DNA from: Pedobacter sp. PLR
GTDB taxonomy: Bacteria; Bacteroidota; Bacteroidia; Sphingobacteriales; Sphingobacteriaceae
Assembly: GCF_026239675.1 (NCBI RefSeq)
Contig: NZ_JAPIVQ010000010.1
Location: 62,001-126,000, forward strand
Reading direction: 5' to 3'
Length of the DNA stretch: 64,000 nt
This document shows positions 42,907 through 52,338 of this stretch, piece after piece; position 1 is the first letter of the stretch, and each line of letters starts with the position of its first letter. Both the position numbers and the translations under genes were made by a program. A model generated the notes under the pieces. The model worked only from the letters and a program-made list of their open reading frames with translations. It ran no database searches and had not been told where the DNA came from.

Positions 42907-45003
42907 TTACTTTTGAAGGTCCTCAGTGATAGAGAACAGGTATTTCAATGCGTTTTTCTGACCGGCAGGAATATCCATACTGATTTCCGCAGAAAATGTG
43001 TTGCCAGTCATAGGGAACGATCTGATATAGATATCACCCAATGAACTTAGCGTTTTATTCGTTTTCTCCACTTTTGCCAGTCCCCCTAACTCTTCTGCCG
43101 GGATTTTACCCACTAGTTTTTTAGGACTGAAATAAGCTGCGTAATTATTTCCCAATAAGGCTTTCTTATGTTTAGCGCTAACTTTTGTGTTAAAAGTATT
43201 GTTCACAATCTGCTGCATCTCCTGCGCATTGCTACTCAAAAAGATCACCCCATCCTTAATGGTAAAATAAAATGCCATCGGACTTTTAGGAATAGAAATC
43301 TCATAATAGCTATTGTTATTTTTCACCAGTTCTTTTTTCACGCCATAAGCGATTAATTTGTCTATCAAACGGGTATCTTCTGTAGAAATCATCATCAGGA
43401 AGTCAGGCAAAGTTTCTTTCTTTGTCTTCATCACCTCTTTGGTTTCGAAGTTTTCCTCATTATAATCATAAGATTTATAAGAAACTTCTTTTTGTGATAA
43501 GCCGTTGAAAACAAACATACCGTCTCCTTTGATCACTTTTCCAATGGCTTCTTCATCCAATAACAGGGAAAACAAGTCAGTAGCCATACCTATTTCATCA
43601 GCATATACGGAGCCATAAATTTTAGAAACCAGTTTAGGGTATTCCTGCAAGTACGCTTTCGTATCCATCGCATAAGCCATATAACCGATCATTTGATCTT
43701 CATTTACATATTTCAGGAATTTCTTATTCAGCTTTCTTTTATGGACTTTTCTCATTACACTGCCCATATCCTCATTAAAAGTTATTGCCGAACTCATCTT
43801 AATTGATTGTTCTTCCAGGAATAGTTTAGCATTGGCAGTACCATAACCACCCATAAAATTAACCCCTTTAAAGTAATCTAAAGGCAGATAAGCGCTACTC
43901 AACTGCTCTACACCGGAAATCCAGATGGTAGCTTCAGCCTTATGGTCAACACTTTTTGTGAAGTCCGGATTACTTAAAATAGAACCCTGATTCTTTCCTG
44001 CGAAAAAATCATCGCTCATTTTCGCGGTCCATTTTGCCAGTATTCCCGTTTTCAGTCTTCTATCCTGAAAGAAAGGGCTAATCCCTTCATCGCTAGCGCT
44101 GCTTTCCGAATAGGCAGTATCTACCGGGACCATGCTGCTATCAGTCGCAAAAGCCTCTGTTGCCTCAACAGCAGTTGACACTTCCATTTCTTCTGCTGCT
44201 ACCGGATCTGCTTTCAGTGTTTCCAGACGTCTTTTTACCGGTTTCTTCTTATAGTTTTTTACCGCTGTTTTCTTTCCTTTCAGCTTTGATTTTTTTGATC
44301 TGTTCTTAGCAGGTACTGATTTTTTCTTCTTAACCGGTTCCTGAACTGTGGCATCGTCTTCAATACCCATACTGATCTTCTGGTTTCCTTCCCCTGCTAC
44401 CTGAACGGCAACTGAATCCGTCATCAAAGGATAGTCACTTTCCGCTGACTCTTTTGAAAGCGAGAGACCAATCTCCTCCTGCTTTGATAAACCTAAACGC
44501 TCACGAACTTCCGGGCGATTGAAATAAGCCGCTTTTGCAGTAGGAAGTACAGCCAGTAACATCTCGCCATTCCAGTGAACTATCTCCGTAGAGTCTATAT
44601 TAAAATAAGACCTGACCTGGTCTTTAAGGGTAAATTGCTTGCCACGTTTTGTAAAGAACAGGTCTATTTTAGCTGCATCTTTAACAGGCATCAGGAAACA
44701 GTTATAACTTACACTGTCGTTGGTTTGATTATAATAATAGAAATCCGAAGATAGGTTGAAACCGAAATCTTCCATTCCCTGGAAATCGGCCTTATAATCT
44801 TTAGCAAGCGCTTCTAAGATCTTTTTACCCGGAAAACTCTGGTTAAATTCGCTTACAGACATCAACTGCGTTAAATTCCCTCCTTTAACAGTGGCCACAG
44901 CAAGTGCATCAGCAGGGATTTTACGGGAAAGATCCTGGGCATTTACTGCAAGTGTGCTTAACAGGAAAGATCCGGCAATTGCAGATTTAAAATAGTAATT
45001 CAT
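42907..45003 (-). CDS. DUF4836 family exported protein
   Basis: A 698-residue exported protein: signal peptide (IAGSFLLSTLAVNAQ) then DUF4836 features (IPADALAVATVKGGNLTQLM, GFNLSSDFYYYN, FYFTIKDGVIFLSSN). Between two such halves lies an unusual lysine and arginine run at residues 225-259 followed by an acidic, Ser/Thr-rich stretch (260-307). The family's function is unknown; its members sit in the envelope of Bacteroidota. Middle gene of three, with 10 bp to the next gene and 65 bp to the upstream lipoprotein gene. Confidence 0.85.
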   Translation of the reverse strand: MNYYFKSAIAGSFLLSTLAVNAQDLSRKIPADALAVATVKGGNLTQLMSVSEFNQSFPGKKILEALAKDYKADFQGMEDFGFNLSSDFYYYNQTNDSVSYNCFLMPVKDAAKIDLFFTKRGKQFTLKDQVRSYFNIDSTEIVHWNGEMLLAVLPTAKAAYFNRPEVRERLGLSKQEEIGLSLSKESAESDYPLMTDSVAVQVAGEGNQKISMGIEDDATVQEPVKKKKSVPAKNRSKKSKLKGKKTAVKNYKKKPVKRRLETLKADPVAAEEMEVSTAVEATEAFATDSSMVPVDTAYSESSASDEGISPFFQDRRLKTGILAKWTAKMSDDFFAGKNQGSILSNPDFTKSVDHKAEATIWISGVEQLSSAYLPLDYFKGVNFMGGYGTANAKLFLEEQSIKMSSAITFNEDMGSVMRKVHKRKLNKKFLKYVNEDQMIGYMAYAMDTKAYLQEYPKLVSKIYGSVYADEIGMATDLFSLLLDEEAIGKVIKGDGMFVFNGLSQKEVSYKSYDYNEENFETKEVMKTKKETLPDFLMMISTEDTRLIDKLIAYGVKKELVKNNNSYYEISIPKSPMAFYFTIKDGVIFLSSNAQEMQQIVNNTFNTKVSAKHKKALLGNNYAAYFSPKKLVGKIPAEELGGLAKVEKTNKTLSSLGDIYIRSFPMTGNTFSAEISMDIPAGQKNALKYLFSITEDLQK

Positions 45004-45068
45004 GTTTTGTATCGTGTTTTAAATAGGTATTATATATAATTAGATAGTAGGTGCAATTTTTAAAAGAA

Positions 45069-45746
45069 TTATTTCACAAGCGTTATTTGATTAGAAATAT
45101 TAGTTTTTCCGTTGATCAAGCCCATGATCCCGGCGTTTAACATCACTGCTTTCTTTGTTTTTGATACTTTCGCCGATGGATTCGAACTTGTAGCTACGGT
45201 TTTTTCAAAGCGATAAATGCTCGTGTAACTCGCCTCCTTAAACACGTTTTTAACTTCCGGTTTCAGCTTATTATATTCTACTAAGGCCTCTTTTGTATGG
45301 ATGTAACGACGTTGAAAAACCCCGTTCTCCGGGTTAAAGCTAAAAGAAGAATTGTTGATTGCTTTGATTTTCATCTTCTTCAACACATTCTGACTGACAT
45401 TATTAATATTAGAGATGTTTTTGAAAGCAAAGCTTACTGTAGCGATATAATTCTCAAAATCAAGTGTTTTCTTCACATTGCTAATCCCTGGAGAATTTTT
45501 CAGATAGCTTACAACTTCTTCCATTTCCTGCTGGATTTTCTGTTTACCGGGTACTTTATACCCATTTACACTATCCAAAAGCATTAGGGAAGCGACCTTC
45601 GTTTTGCTGGCACTTAAATTCACAGTTAGATTAACCGTTCCTGAGCCATTGTTAGCCACATTTATCTCTTCTATAATCTGAAAACAGGAGGAAAAAACAC
45701 ATAAAACCAGTATTAATAAAAAGTATCGCGCGTTTCTCTTTAGCAT
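45069..45746 (-). CDS. Envelope lipoprotein, DUF4836 cluster
   Basis: A 225-residue lipoprotein. MLKRNARYFLLILVLCVFSSC gives a lipobox with the cysteine at position 21 from the ATG at 45746; an ATG at 45761 is also possible. The mature part is a mixed alpha/beta domain (INVANNGSGTVNLTVNLSAS, FENYIATVSFAFKNI) that I do not recognise. First gene of the three-gene cluster with the DUF4836 protein and the membrane protein; all three are envelope proteins and may form a complex. Confidence 0.7.
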   Translation of the reverse strand: MLKRNARYFLLILVLCVFSSCFQIIEEINVANNGSGTVNLTVNLSASKTKVASLMLLDSVNGYKVPGKQKIQQEMEEVVSYLKNSPGISNVKKTLDFENYIATVSFAFKNISNINNVSQNVLKKMKIKAINNSSFSFNPENGVFQRRYIHTKEALVEYNKLKPEVKNVFKEASYTSIYRFEKTVATSSNPSAKVSKTKKAVMLNAGIMGLINGKTNISNQITLVK

Positions 45747-45865
45747 ATCCCCTGCAAGCATAATTAAATATATAATTTCCCAAAGATATAATTTACTATC
45801 AATAATCCGGAGAATTACTCAGGAATGGAACCGGCAAACATCCTGGGTTTAAATTAAAAGATTTT

Positions 45866-46993
45866 TCATTTGAATGACCTGATCACTTCATTTAACAGGT
45901 ATTCTTTGGGGTCAGAGGCATATTCCCAAAACATAACACCTCCCATGCCATTGTCTTTCACGTATTTACACTTCTCCCTCACCGACCATTCATCGTCATA
46001 AGTGATTAAGGTTTGAGTGTCTGGATTGTACAGATAAGAAGCTCTGGCATCAGGGTCTTTATAGGCAACAAAGCCTTTTTTATTTACCAGGCTATCTTTT
46101 ATCTTAGTATAACCACTTCCAAATTCTCCTTTAATATAGGTAGCACCCAATCCAGTTGCGCTTCCCGGCTCCACTTTGCTATTTCTACCATAAAAGGCGA
46201 TGCCCATCACTAATTTTGAAATAGGAACACCGGCCTCAACATAGGCTTTAATTGCGTTGTCGGCTGAATTATGCGGGGGATAAAGCTTTGAAGGATATAA
46301 ATTGGTATGGTGCCCGGCAATTTTACCAGAATAGTAATCATAAGTCATCAGGTTTACATAGTCCAGGTATTTCGCCGCTTTGTCCATTTCGGTATGCAAT
46401 AAGAAGTCTGAAAAGCCACCTACAGCAGTGGTCAGCAGTTTCTTTTGAGCAGTTTCCTTTTCCAGTATGTCCAATTCTTTCCTTAGCGCTTCAAACATTA
46501 ATGTGAAATTGTGCTGATCTTCTGGCCGGTAAACATTGCCAACCTCTCCCGGGCGGCCGGGGTATTCCCAATCTATATCTACCCCATCTAAGCTATATTT
46601 TCTAATGATATCTACAGCACTTGAAGCAAAAGCCGCTCTTGAAGTATCTGTCAACACTGCATCAGAAAAGTTTTTGCTCCATGCCCATCCGCCAATAGAA
46701 ATCAGAATTTTAAGCGAGGGATTCTTCCTTTTTAACAGCAGCAGCTTTCTGAAATTTACCGTATCTGTTTTTTCATTGGTTAAAAAGGCCCGGTTTCCCT
46801 GAACATCCACAAAAGCATAATTGATATGAGTTAACTTTTCCGGCGCTATCGCATCCGTATTAACCAGGCCTCTGAATCCGCCTACATAACCGATCACGAC
46901 CTTCCCCGAACCGTTCGCTCCCTTTCCCCGGTGCTCATTTTTCATGGACCCAAACAACAAAACCAATAAGATTAAACCGGACGCTTTTTTCAT
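45866..46993 (-). CDS. GH18 chitinase
   Basis: A 375-residue glycoside hydrolase family 18 enzyme. The catalytic signature DGVDIDWEYPG has D136, D139, D141 and the acid E143. Other GH18 strands: VVIGYVGGFRG at the first strand, ISIGGWAWSKNF, LMTYDYYSG and MFWEYASDP near the end. N-terminal hydrophobic segment (SGLILLVLLFGS) suggests export, with no lipobox. Likely cuts chitin or related HexNAc polymers with the GH20 enzyme at 68, as a functional guess. Single gene. Confidence 0.95.
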   Translation of the reverse strand: MKKASGLILLVLLFGSMKNEHRGKGANGSGKVVIGYVGGFRGLVNTDAIAPEKLTHINYAFVDVQGNRAFLTNEKTDTVNFRKLLLLKRKNPSLKILISIGGWAWSKNFSDAVLTDTSRAAFASSAVDIIRKYSLDGVDIDWEYPGRPGEVGNVYRPEDQHNFTLMFEALRKELDILEKETAQKKLLTTAVGGFSDFLLHTEMDKAAKYLDYVNLMTYDYYSGKIAGHHTNLYPSKLYPPHNSADNAIKAYVEAGVPISKLVMGIAFYGRNSKVEPGSATGLGATYIKGEFGSGYTKIKDSLVNKKGFVAYKDPDARASYLYNPDTQTLITYDDEWSVREKCKYVKDNGMGGVMFWEYASDPKEYLLNEVIRSFK

Positions 46994-47157
46994 TTGGATA
47001 GGATTAGATATTTCTTCTCCTAAAGATATTAAAGATCAGGCGAAAACAAAATGGCATTGTAACCCCCTGAAAAGAATAGACATCGCGCTTATAAATAAAA
47101 AAAGATTCCCTTATCTCCCCTAATAATTGCATTTTAGCCCATATATATAAAACCGGT

Positions 47158-48195
47158 ATGAACAACAGTATCACATTAAGGGATATTGCAAAGGCCCTGA
47201 ACCTGTCTACTTCTACTATTTCCAAAGCTTTAAACGACAGCTATGAAATCGGGGAAGAGACTAAAAAGAAGGTAATTGCCTATGCAACGGAGCACCATTA
47301 CGTTCCGAATCGGATGGCAAAAGGCTTAAAGCAAGGAAGAAGCAGATCTATTGGTGTGGTGGTTTGCTCCTTAGATAATAACTTTGTAGCGCAAATGCTG
47401 GATGGGATCGACAAGATCAGTACGGATAAATCCTACCAGATCATTATCATGCAAAGCAAGGAATCTCAAAAACAAGAAATGGCTTGTATTGACTTGTTAT
47501 ATTCCGGCGGAATAGATGGCTTACTCATTTCCCCTGCTTGTGAAACTACCGACTTTAGCTACCTTAAAAACCTACAGGAATCAGGTCTGCCAATGGTATT
47601 ATTTGACCGTTTAACCGACCAGATAGATACCCACAAAGTAGGCGCAGACAACTTTAAAGGCGCTTACGACGCCACCATGCACCTGATCAGGAATGGCTTT
47701 AAACGCATTGCACACCTCAATACCAATACCAGACTCAGTATTTCTACCGATAGATTAAACGGCTATAAACAAGCGCTTTCAGATCAAAAAATAGCCTTCA
47801 ACCCTGCTTATCTCCGCTCTTGCGACTATACCGATACCCATAAGTTAAATGAAGATCTGGAAGAAGCGATTCAATATTACATGGCCTTGCCAGAGCCGCC
47901 AGATGCGATTTTCACGGCTACAGATCAGATTACAACCCGATGCCTTTCTTTGTTAAACAAATTAGGTTATAAAATACCTAACGACATCGCCTTAATTGGT
48001 TTCACCAATACAGAACTGGCCGATGCGATGAACCCTGCGTTGAGTACCATACATCAGCCAGCCTTTGAAATCGGACAGCTTGCTGCCGAAAAGTTAATCT
48101 CATTAATCGAACGGAAGCACCATGAAGTAGATTTTGAAACCATAAAACTGGATACCAGGATCATGGTTCGCTCTTCTACCCTCTCTAAAGATTAG
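47158..48195 (+). CDS. LacI-family transcriptional regulator (hexuronate module)
   Basis: A 345-residue LacI/GalR repressor: helix-turn-helix at residues 5-25 (ITLRDIAKALNLSTSTISKAL) and a periplasmic-binding-like sugar domain with IGVVVCSLDNN, LSISTDRL.GY and LIGFTNTELAD. It is convergent with uxuA (4-bp overlap), and probably controls the uxuA-SDR genes. Family inducers are uronate pathway intermediates; the exact one is unknown. No clear palindrome is seen at its own promoter. Confidence 0.95.
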   Translation: MNNSITLRDIAKALNLSTSTISKALNDSYEIGEETKKKVIAYATEHHYVPNRMAKGLKQGRSRSIGVVVCSLDNNFVAQMLDGIDKISTDKSYQIIIMQSKESQKQEMACIDLLYSGGIDGLLISPACETTDFSYLKNLQESGLPMVLFDRLTDQIDTHKVGADNFKGAYDATMHLIRNGFKRIAHLNTNTRLSISTDRLNGYKQALSDQKIAFNPAYLRSCDYTDTHKLNEDLEEAIQYYMALPEPPDAIFTATDQITTRCLSLLNKLGYKIPNDIALIGFTNTELADAMNPALSTIHQPAFEIGQLAAEKLISLIERKHHEVDFETIKLDTRIMVRSSTLSKD

Positions 48196-49367
48196 TAATT
48201 TCCGCTAATCCCCAATTCCAGTCCACGCAATTCTGCCAGTCCGCGTAAGCGGCCAATTGCGGAATAACCCGGATTTGTATGCTTAGCCAGGTCGTCCAAC
48301 ATCTGGTGACCATGGTCCGGGCGAAATGGAATCGGCAATTTTCTCGAAACATTCTCTGCCACAATCGCCTTCATCACTTCATACATATTTACATCACCTC
48401 CCAGGTGATCTGCTTCATAGAAATTACCTTCTTCATCTTTGGTTACATTTCTCAGGTGCAGGAAATTTACCCTTGATTTCACCGCTTCGAAAATCTCCGG
48501 AAGGTTATTGTTTAAGCCTGCGCCTAAAGAACCGGTACAAAAACATATGCCATTGAAATCCAGATTTACACTATTAATAATATATAGCAAATCTTCCTTT
48601 GTACTGGCGATACGTGGCAAGCCCAGAATCGGATATGGTGGGTCATCCGGATGAATCGTCATCTTGATACCTTCCGACTCACATACTTCGGAAATCCCGT
48701 TCAGGAACCAGATCAGATTCTCTTTCAGGCCGGCAGTACCAATCTCTTTATACTCATCAATACTATTTTGTAAAGCTTCAAGCTCGATTTCTTTCTCATT
48801 AGGGATGCCCATCAGGACATTAATCCTCAATAAATCTAACTCAGCAGCCGTCATTTCCGAATGCCTTAGACCAGCTCTTTCTCTTATTTTTTCCGGGTAG
48901 TCTGCAGCAGCACCTTCCCTTTTCAAAATGAAAAGATCAAATACAGCCAGGTCAGTCCAGTTAAAATAAAGTGCTTTTGAACCGTCCGTCATCGTCAGGT
49001 CTAACTGCGTACGCGTCCAGTCCAATACCGGCATAAAATTGTAACATACCGTTTTAATCCCACAAGAAGCCAGATTTTTCAAGGTTTCGTTGTAGTTAGC
49101 GAGGTATACATCCGCATCCTTACGTCTTGTTTTAATCGCCTCATGAACGGGGACACTCTCTACCACTGCCCAATGTAGCCCTGAAGCTTCGATAATTGAT
49201 TTTCTTTCCAGAATATCCGCCACCGGCCAGACTGCACCATGAGGAATATGGTGTAAGGCAGTGACGATTCCTGTGGCTCCCGCTTGTTTTACATCGGATA
49301 AGCTCACCGGATCTGATGGCCCATACCAGCGCCATGTTTGCAATAATTTATGATTCTTTTTATCCAT
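48192..49367 (-). CDS. uxuA: D-mannonate dehydratase
   Basis: A 391-residue iron/manganese-dependent enzyme that converts D-mannonate to 2-keto-3-deoxy-D-gluconate in hexuronate breakdown. Start at 49367 (MDKKNHKLLQTWRWYG), 4 bp after the SDR stop. UxuA marks: TWRWYGPSDPVSL, TALHHIPHGAVW, CYNFMPVLDWTRTQL, TIHPDDPPYPILGLPRIAST, FCTGSLGAG and PIPFRPDHGHQM. Second gene of the SDR-uxuA operon. Confidence 0.97.
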   Translation of the reverse strand: MDKKNHKLLQTWRWYGPSDPVSLSDVKQAGATGIVTALHHIPHGAVWPVADILERKSIIEASGLHWAVVESVPVHEAIKTRRKDADVYLANYNETLKNLASCGIKTVCYNFMPVLDWTRTQLDLTMTDGSKALYFNWTDLAVFDLFILKREGAAADYPEKIRERAGLRHSEMTAAELDLLRINVLMGIPNEKEIELEALQNSIDEYKEIGTAGLKENLIWFLNGISEVCESEGIKMTIHPDDPPYPILGLPRIASTKEDLLYIINSVNLDFNGICFCTGSLGAGLNNNLPEIFEAVKSRVNFLHLRNVTKDEEGNFYEADHLGGDVNMYEVMKAIVAENVSRKLPIPFRPDHGHQMLDDLAKHTNPGYSAIGRLRGLAELRGLELGISGNY

Positions 49368-49371
49368 AGTT

Positions 49372-50193
49372 TTATACGCCGCTATAGGCATTAAATCCAC
49401 CGTCTACTAATATCGTTTCTCCGTTTACAAAGGCAGAAGCATCACTCAATAAATAGATCAATGTTCCGTTTAATTCTTCCGGGTTCCCTAATCTACCAAA
49501 AGGGGTATGATTTACAAAACGTTGTGCACGATCTGTGTAAGAGCCATCGGGATTGGTGAGCAGGGAACGGTTTTGCTCCGTCAAAAATACTCCTGGTGCA
49601 AGCGCATTCACCCGGACACGGTCGCCGTAACGTTGTGCCAGCTCTACCGCCATCCATTTCGTGTATCCTTCTATCGCATTTTTCCCTAAGGTATACCCTA
49701 AAACCCTGGTTAAAGGGCGTTGAGCCGCCAAAGAAGAAATATTCACAATAGAACCTTTTCCTTTTTCTGCGATCACCCTACCAAACACATGTGTAGGTAA
49801 TACGGTACCGAAAAGGTTTAGCTCTACTGCTTTCTGAGTATCCGCGATGTTGATATCAAATATATTCTGATCCGGACCGATGGTTGCTCCCGGAATGTTA
49901 CCTCCGGCTGCGTTTACCAACCCATCAATGGTTCCCCAGGCGTTTAGAATTTGTGTTCTTGCAGAGATCAATGCTTTTTCATCCAGCACATCGGTGATGA
50001 CAGCCATCGCTTCTCCACCGTTTATTGTGATCGCTTTAACGCGTTCATTTGCTTTTTCTTCGTTTCTACCCAGAATGGCAACTTTAGCTCCGGCAGCAGC
50101 CACAGCAAGCGCAAACGACTCGCCTAAAACACCGGTTGCCCCGGTAATTACAATCACCTTGTTTTCTAATGAAAACAGATCTTTGCCCTTCAT
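49372..50193 (-). CDS. SDR-type fructuronate reductase (D-mannonate oxidoreductase)
   Basis: A 273-residue short-chain dehydrogenase. N-terminal TGATGVLGESFALAVA cofactor motif, NAAGGN, the catalytic Ser (SSLAAQ) and YTLGKNA (Tyr-x-x-x-Lys), and EDGGFN-like C-terminal VDGGFNAYSGV. Adjacent upstream of uxuA (4 bp), it most likely makes D-mannonate from D-fructuronate, replacing UxuB. The SDR role as a fructuronate reductase is inferred from context, supported by known Bacteroidota operons of this kind. Confidence 0.88.
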   Translation of the reverse strand: MKGKDLFSLENKVIVITGATGVLGESFALAVAAAGAKVAILGRNEEKANERVKAITINGGEAMAVITDVLDEKALISARTQILNAWGTIDGLVNAAGGNIPGATIGPDQNIFDINIADTQKAVELNLFGTVLPTHVFGRVIAEKGKGSIVNISSLAAQRPLTRVLGYTLGKNAIEGYTKWMAVELAQRYGDRVRVNALAPGVFLTEQNRSLLTNPDGSYTDRAQRFVNHTPFGRLGNPEELNGTLIYLLSDASAFVNGETILVDGGFNAYSGV

Positions 50194-50371
50194 AGTTTAT
50201 GATTATATAGGTTAAATACTAGAATCAATGTTAAGGAAATTAAACATTGAATACGGCCGGATAACCTGAAATATTTACGATAACGATTGCGTTTTTACCC
50301 GATCAGCCCGGGAATATGAGCAATTCGCCGCTCCTGCCCAAAGCAAGGTCCGGGTTCTGTCCTGGCAATGC

Positions 50372-51625
50372 TTAAAAATTAACAGAGAATGTATGCAGAC
50401 CAGCTTCATAACTATAGGTCATGGAAAAGCCGTAATGGTTGCAAATTTGCCGGGAGATAGCCAGGCCTAAGCCCATCCCTTCTGAAGCTGCTGTTTTATT
50501 AAACCGTTCGAAAGTTCTGCCTCCATCCAAAGCCATTTCGATGCCTGTATTTCTAAAAATCAATTGATCGGAGGTTAATAAAACGAGCATCCGCCCGGCT
50601 TTAACATTGTGACGAATGGCATTGCTGATCAGGTTATTCAGTAAAATATCCGCGAGATACTTACTCATTAACACCTCTTTATCCGCCAGCTGTGTGGAAA
50701 CCGTAATCTCCGCAGATTGCAACAACTCCTGAAACTGTCTCAGTTTCTGTTCGATCAAAGGTTTCAAATGAATCGGTTCTTCATTCTTGATCATATTGTT
50801 TTCAATCTTCGCCAGTAACAATAAGGAATGATTTAAACGGGATAGCCGGCCTACAGCCAGGTAAATATCTTCTATCAATTCTCCTTGTTTATCGCTGAAA
50901 CCTTCGGTTTGCAGTAATGTATCCAGCTTAGAATTGATCACAGCTAAAGGTGTCATCATCTCATGCGCCGCATTGTCTGTAAAAGATTTCAACTCTGTAT
51001 AGTCCTCCTTCACACGGTTAGACATTAACAGTACCGCCTGATTCAATTCTACAAATTCATCAATATTACTCTGCGCTACTTTAACCTCATTTTTACCCGT
51101 CAGGTTGAAAGCTTTCATTTGATCAAGAATATGATAAAATGGTTGCCATAAACTATTCAATAAAAACCTGTTTACCAGAAAAAGTGTCAGCAACAGCAGG
51201 ACGATAATCAGCAAACTGATCAAAAAGATAATACGGACCAGGTCTTCAGCTTCCAGTCTGGATTTCACCACACTGACCTCATACACCTGATCGTTCACTT
51301 TCATGAAGGTGGTCAGGCGTCTTCCCGGTTCCTTTTCATGTTCTTTTTCATTCAGATAAATGCTATTGCTATAGCTCCTGCCCAGGGTATCCGAAGGACT
51401 AACCATCCTGTAAATTACCTTTTGATCATGGAAATCAGCGGGCAGCGGCAGCTTATGGTATTTTTGTACATAGGCACGAATTTCCTCTTCTTCAATCCGC
51501 AGGTCCCGGTCCAGTTTCTCCGTCAGTATAAAATGGATGACTACATAATAAATCACCCCGGTCGATAACAAGACCAGAAGAGATACCAATATATTTACCC
51601 GGTTATACCGACTGGAAAGTTTCAT
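50372..51625 (-). CDS. Membrane sensor histidine kinase
   Basis: A 417-residue kinase. Two membrane helices (about 11-32 and 132-151) flank a short periplasmic sensor, followed by HisKA with H221 in DNAAHEMMTPLAV and a HATPase with NNLISNAIRHNV and GMGLGLAISRQI. It overlaps the regulator gene by 4 bp, so it is its partner. Downstream in the same operon as the LTA-synthase-like gene. The sensed signal is unknown. Confidence 0.95.
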   Translation of the reverse strand: MKLSSRYNRVNILVSLLVLLSTGVIYYVVIHFILTEKLDRDLRIEEEEIRAYVQKYHKLPLPADFHDQKVIYRMVSPSDTLGRSYSNSIYLNEKEHEKEPGRRLTTFMKVNDQVYEVSVVKSRLEAEDLVRIIFLISLLIIVLLLLTLFLVNRFLLNSLWQPFYHILDQMKAFNLTGKNEVKVAQSNIDEFVELNQAVLLMSNRVKEDYTELKSFTDNAAHEMMTPLAVINSKLDTLLQTEGFSDKQGELIEDIYLAVGRLSRLNHSLLLLAKIENNMIKNEEPIHLKPLIEQKLRQFQELLQSAEITVSTQLADKEVLMSKYLADILLNNLISNAIRHNVKAGRMLVLLTSDQLIFRNTGIEMALDGGRTFERFNKTAASEGMGLGLAISRQICNHYGFSMTYSYEAGLHTFSVNF

Positions 51626-52299
51626 ATGTTCTCAAACTTATAGCCCACACCATACATGGATTTGATGTAATCTTTACTCCCTGCTTCGATCAGTTTCTTA
51701 CGCAGATTTTTGATGTGCGTATAGATAAAGTCGAAATCGTCCGACAAATCTATTTCATCGCCCCATAAATGTTCCGCAATCGCATTCTTTGTCACCACTT
51801 TCCGTTGGTTAGCGGTAAAATAAACCAGCAAATCAAACTCCTTACGCGTCAGGTTCAACACCCGGTCATTCACCATCACCTTCATCCCGATAGTATCAAT
51901 ACTAATTTCATTAAAGATAATTGTGCTGTTGCCGTCAAAACTTTTTCTGCGGACAATCGCAGTAACTCTGGCTTGCAGTTCAGATAAATGGAAAGGTTTC
52001 ACCAGATAATCATCGGCACCCAGGTTTAAACCATCTACTTTATCATCCAGAGAATGTCTGGCAGAAATGATCAAAACCCCGTCTTTCTTATTCAATTTCT
52101 TTAGTGCACGCAGGATTTCCATTCCCTCACCACCAGGTAAAGTCAGGTCCAGTAAGATACAATCATATTGGTAAAGGTTGATTTTCTCCATTGCAGATTG
52201 AAAGTCGACAGCCAGTTCACAGATATTTCCTTCCGCGCTAAAATAAGCAAGGATACTTTCGCGGAGCGACTGCTCATCTTCAATTAATAGTAGTTTCAT
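51622..52299 (-). CDS. OmpR-family response regulator
   Basis: A 225-residue regulator. The start at 52299 (ATG) is preferred to the TTG three bases earlier. Receiver with D51 (ILLDLTLPG) and the lysine in YLVKPFH, and C-terminal winged helix (LTRKEFDLLVYF, VVTKNAIAEHLWG, IKNLRKKL..GSKDYI.SMYGVGYKFE). Middle gene of the transferase-regulator-kinase operon; the stop overlaps the kinase start. Confidence 0.97.
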   Translation of the reverse strand: MKLLLIEDEQSLRESILAYFSAEGNICELAVDFQSAMEKINLYQYDCILLDLTLPGGEGMEILRALKKLNKKDGVLIISARHSLDDKVDGLNLGADDYLVKPFHLSELQARVTAIVRRKSFDGNSTIIFNEISIDTIGMKVMVNDRVLNLTRKEFDLLVYFTANQRKVVTKNAIAEHLWGDEIDLSDDFDFIYTHIKNLRKKLIEAGSKDYIKSMYGVGYKFENI

Positions 52300-52338
52300 C
52301 AAATCAGATATGCCAGATGGCTTTTAAGTTAATAATTA

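Noticed and set aside
50277..50295. ATAACGATTGCG-like segment near the SDR promoter considered as a LacI operator
   Set aside because: It is not symmetric enough and has no second copy in the uxu module.
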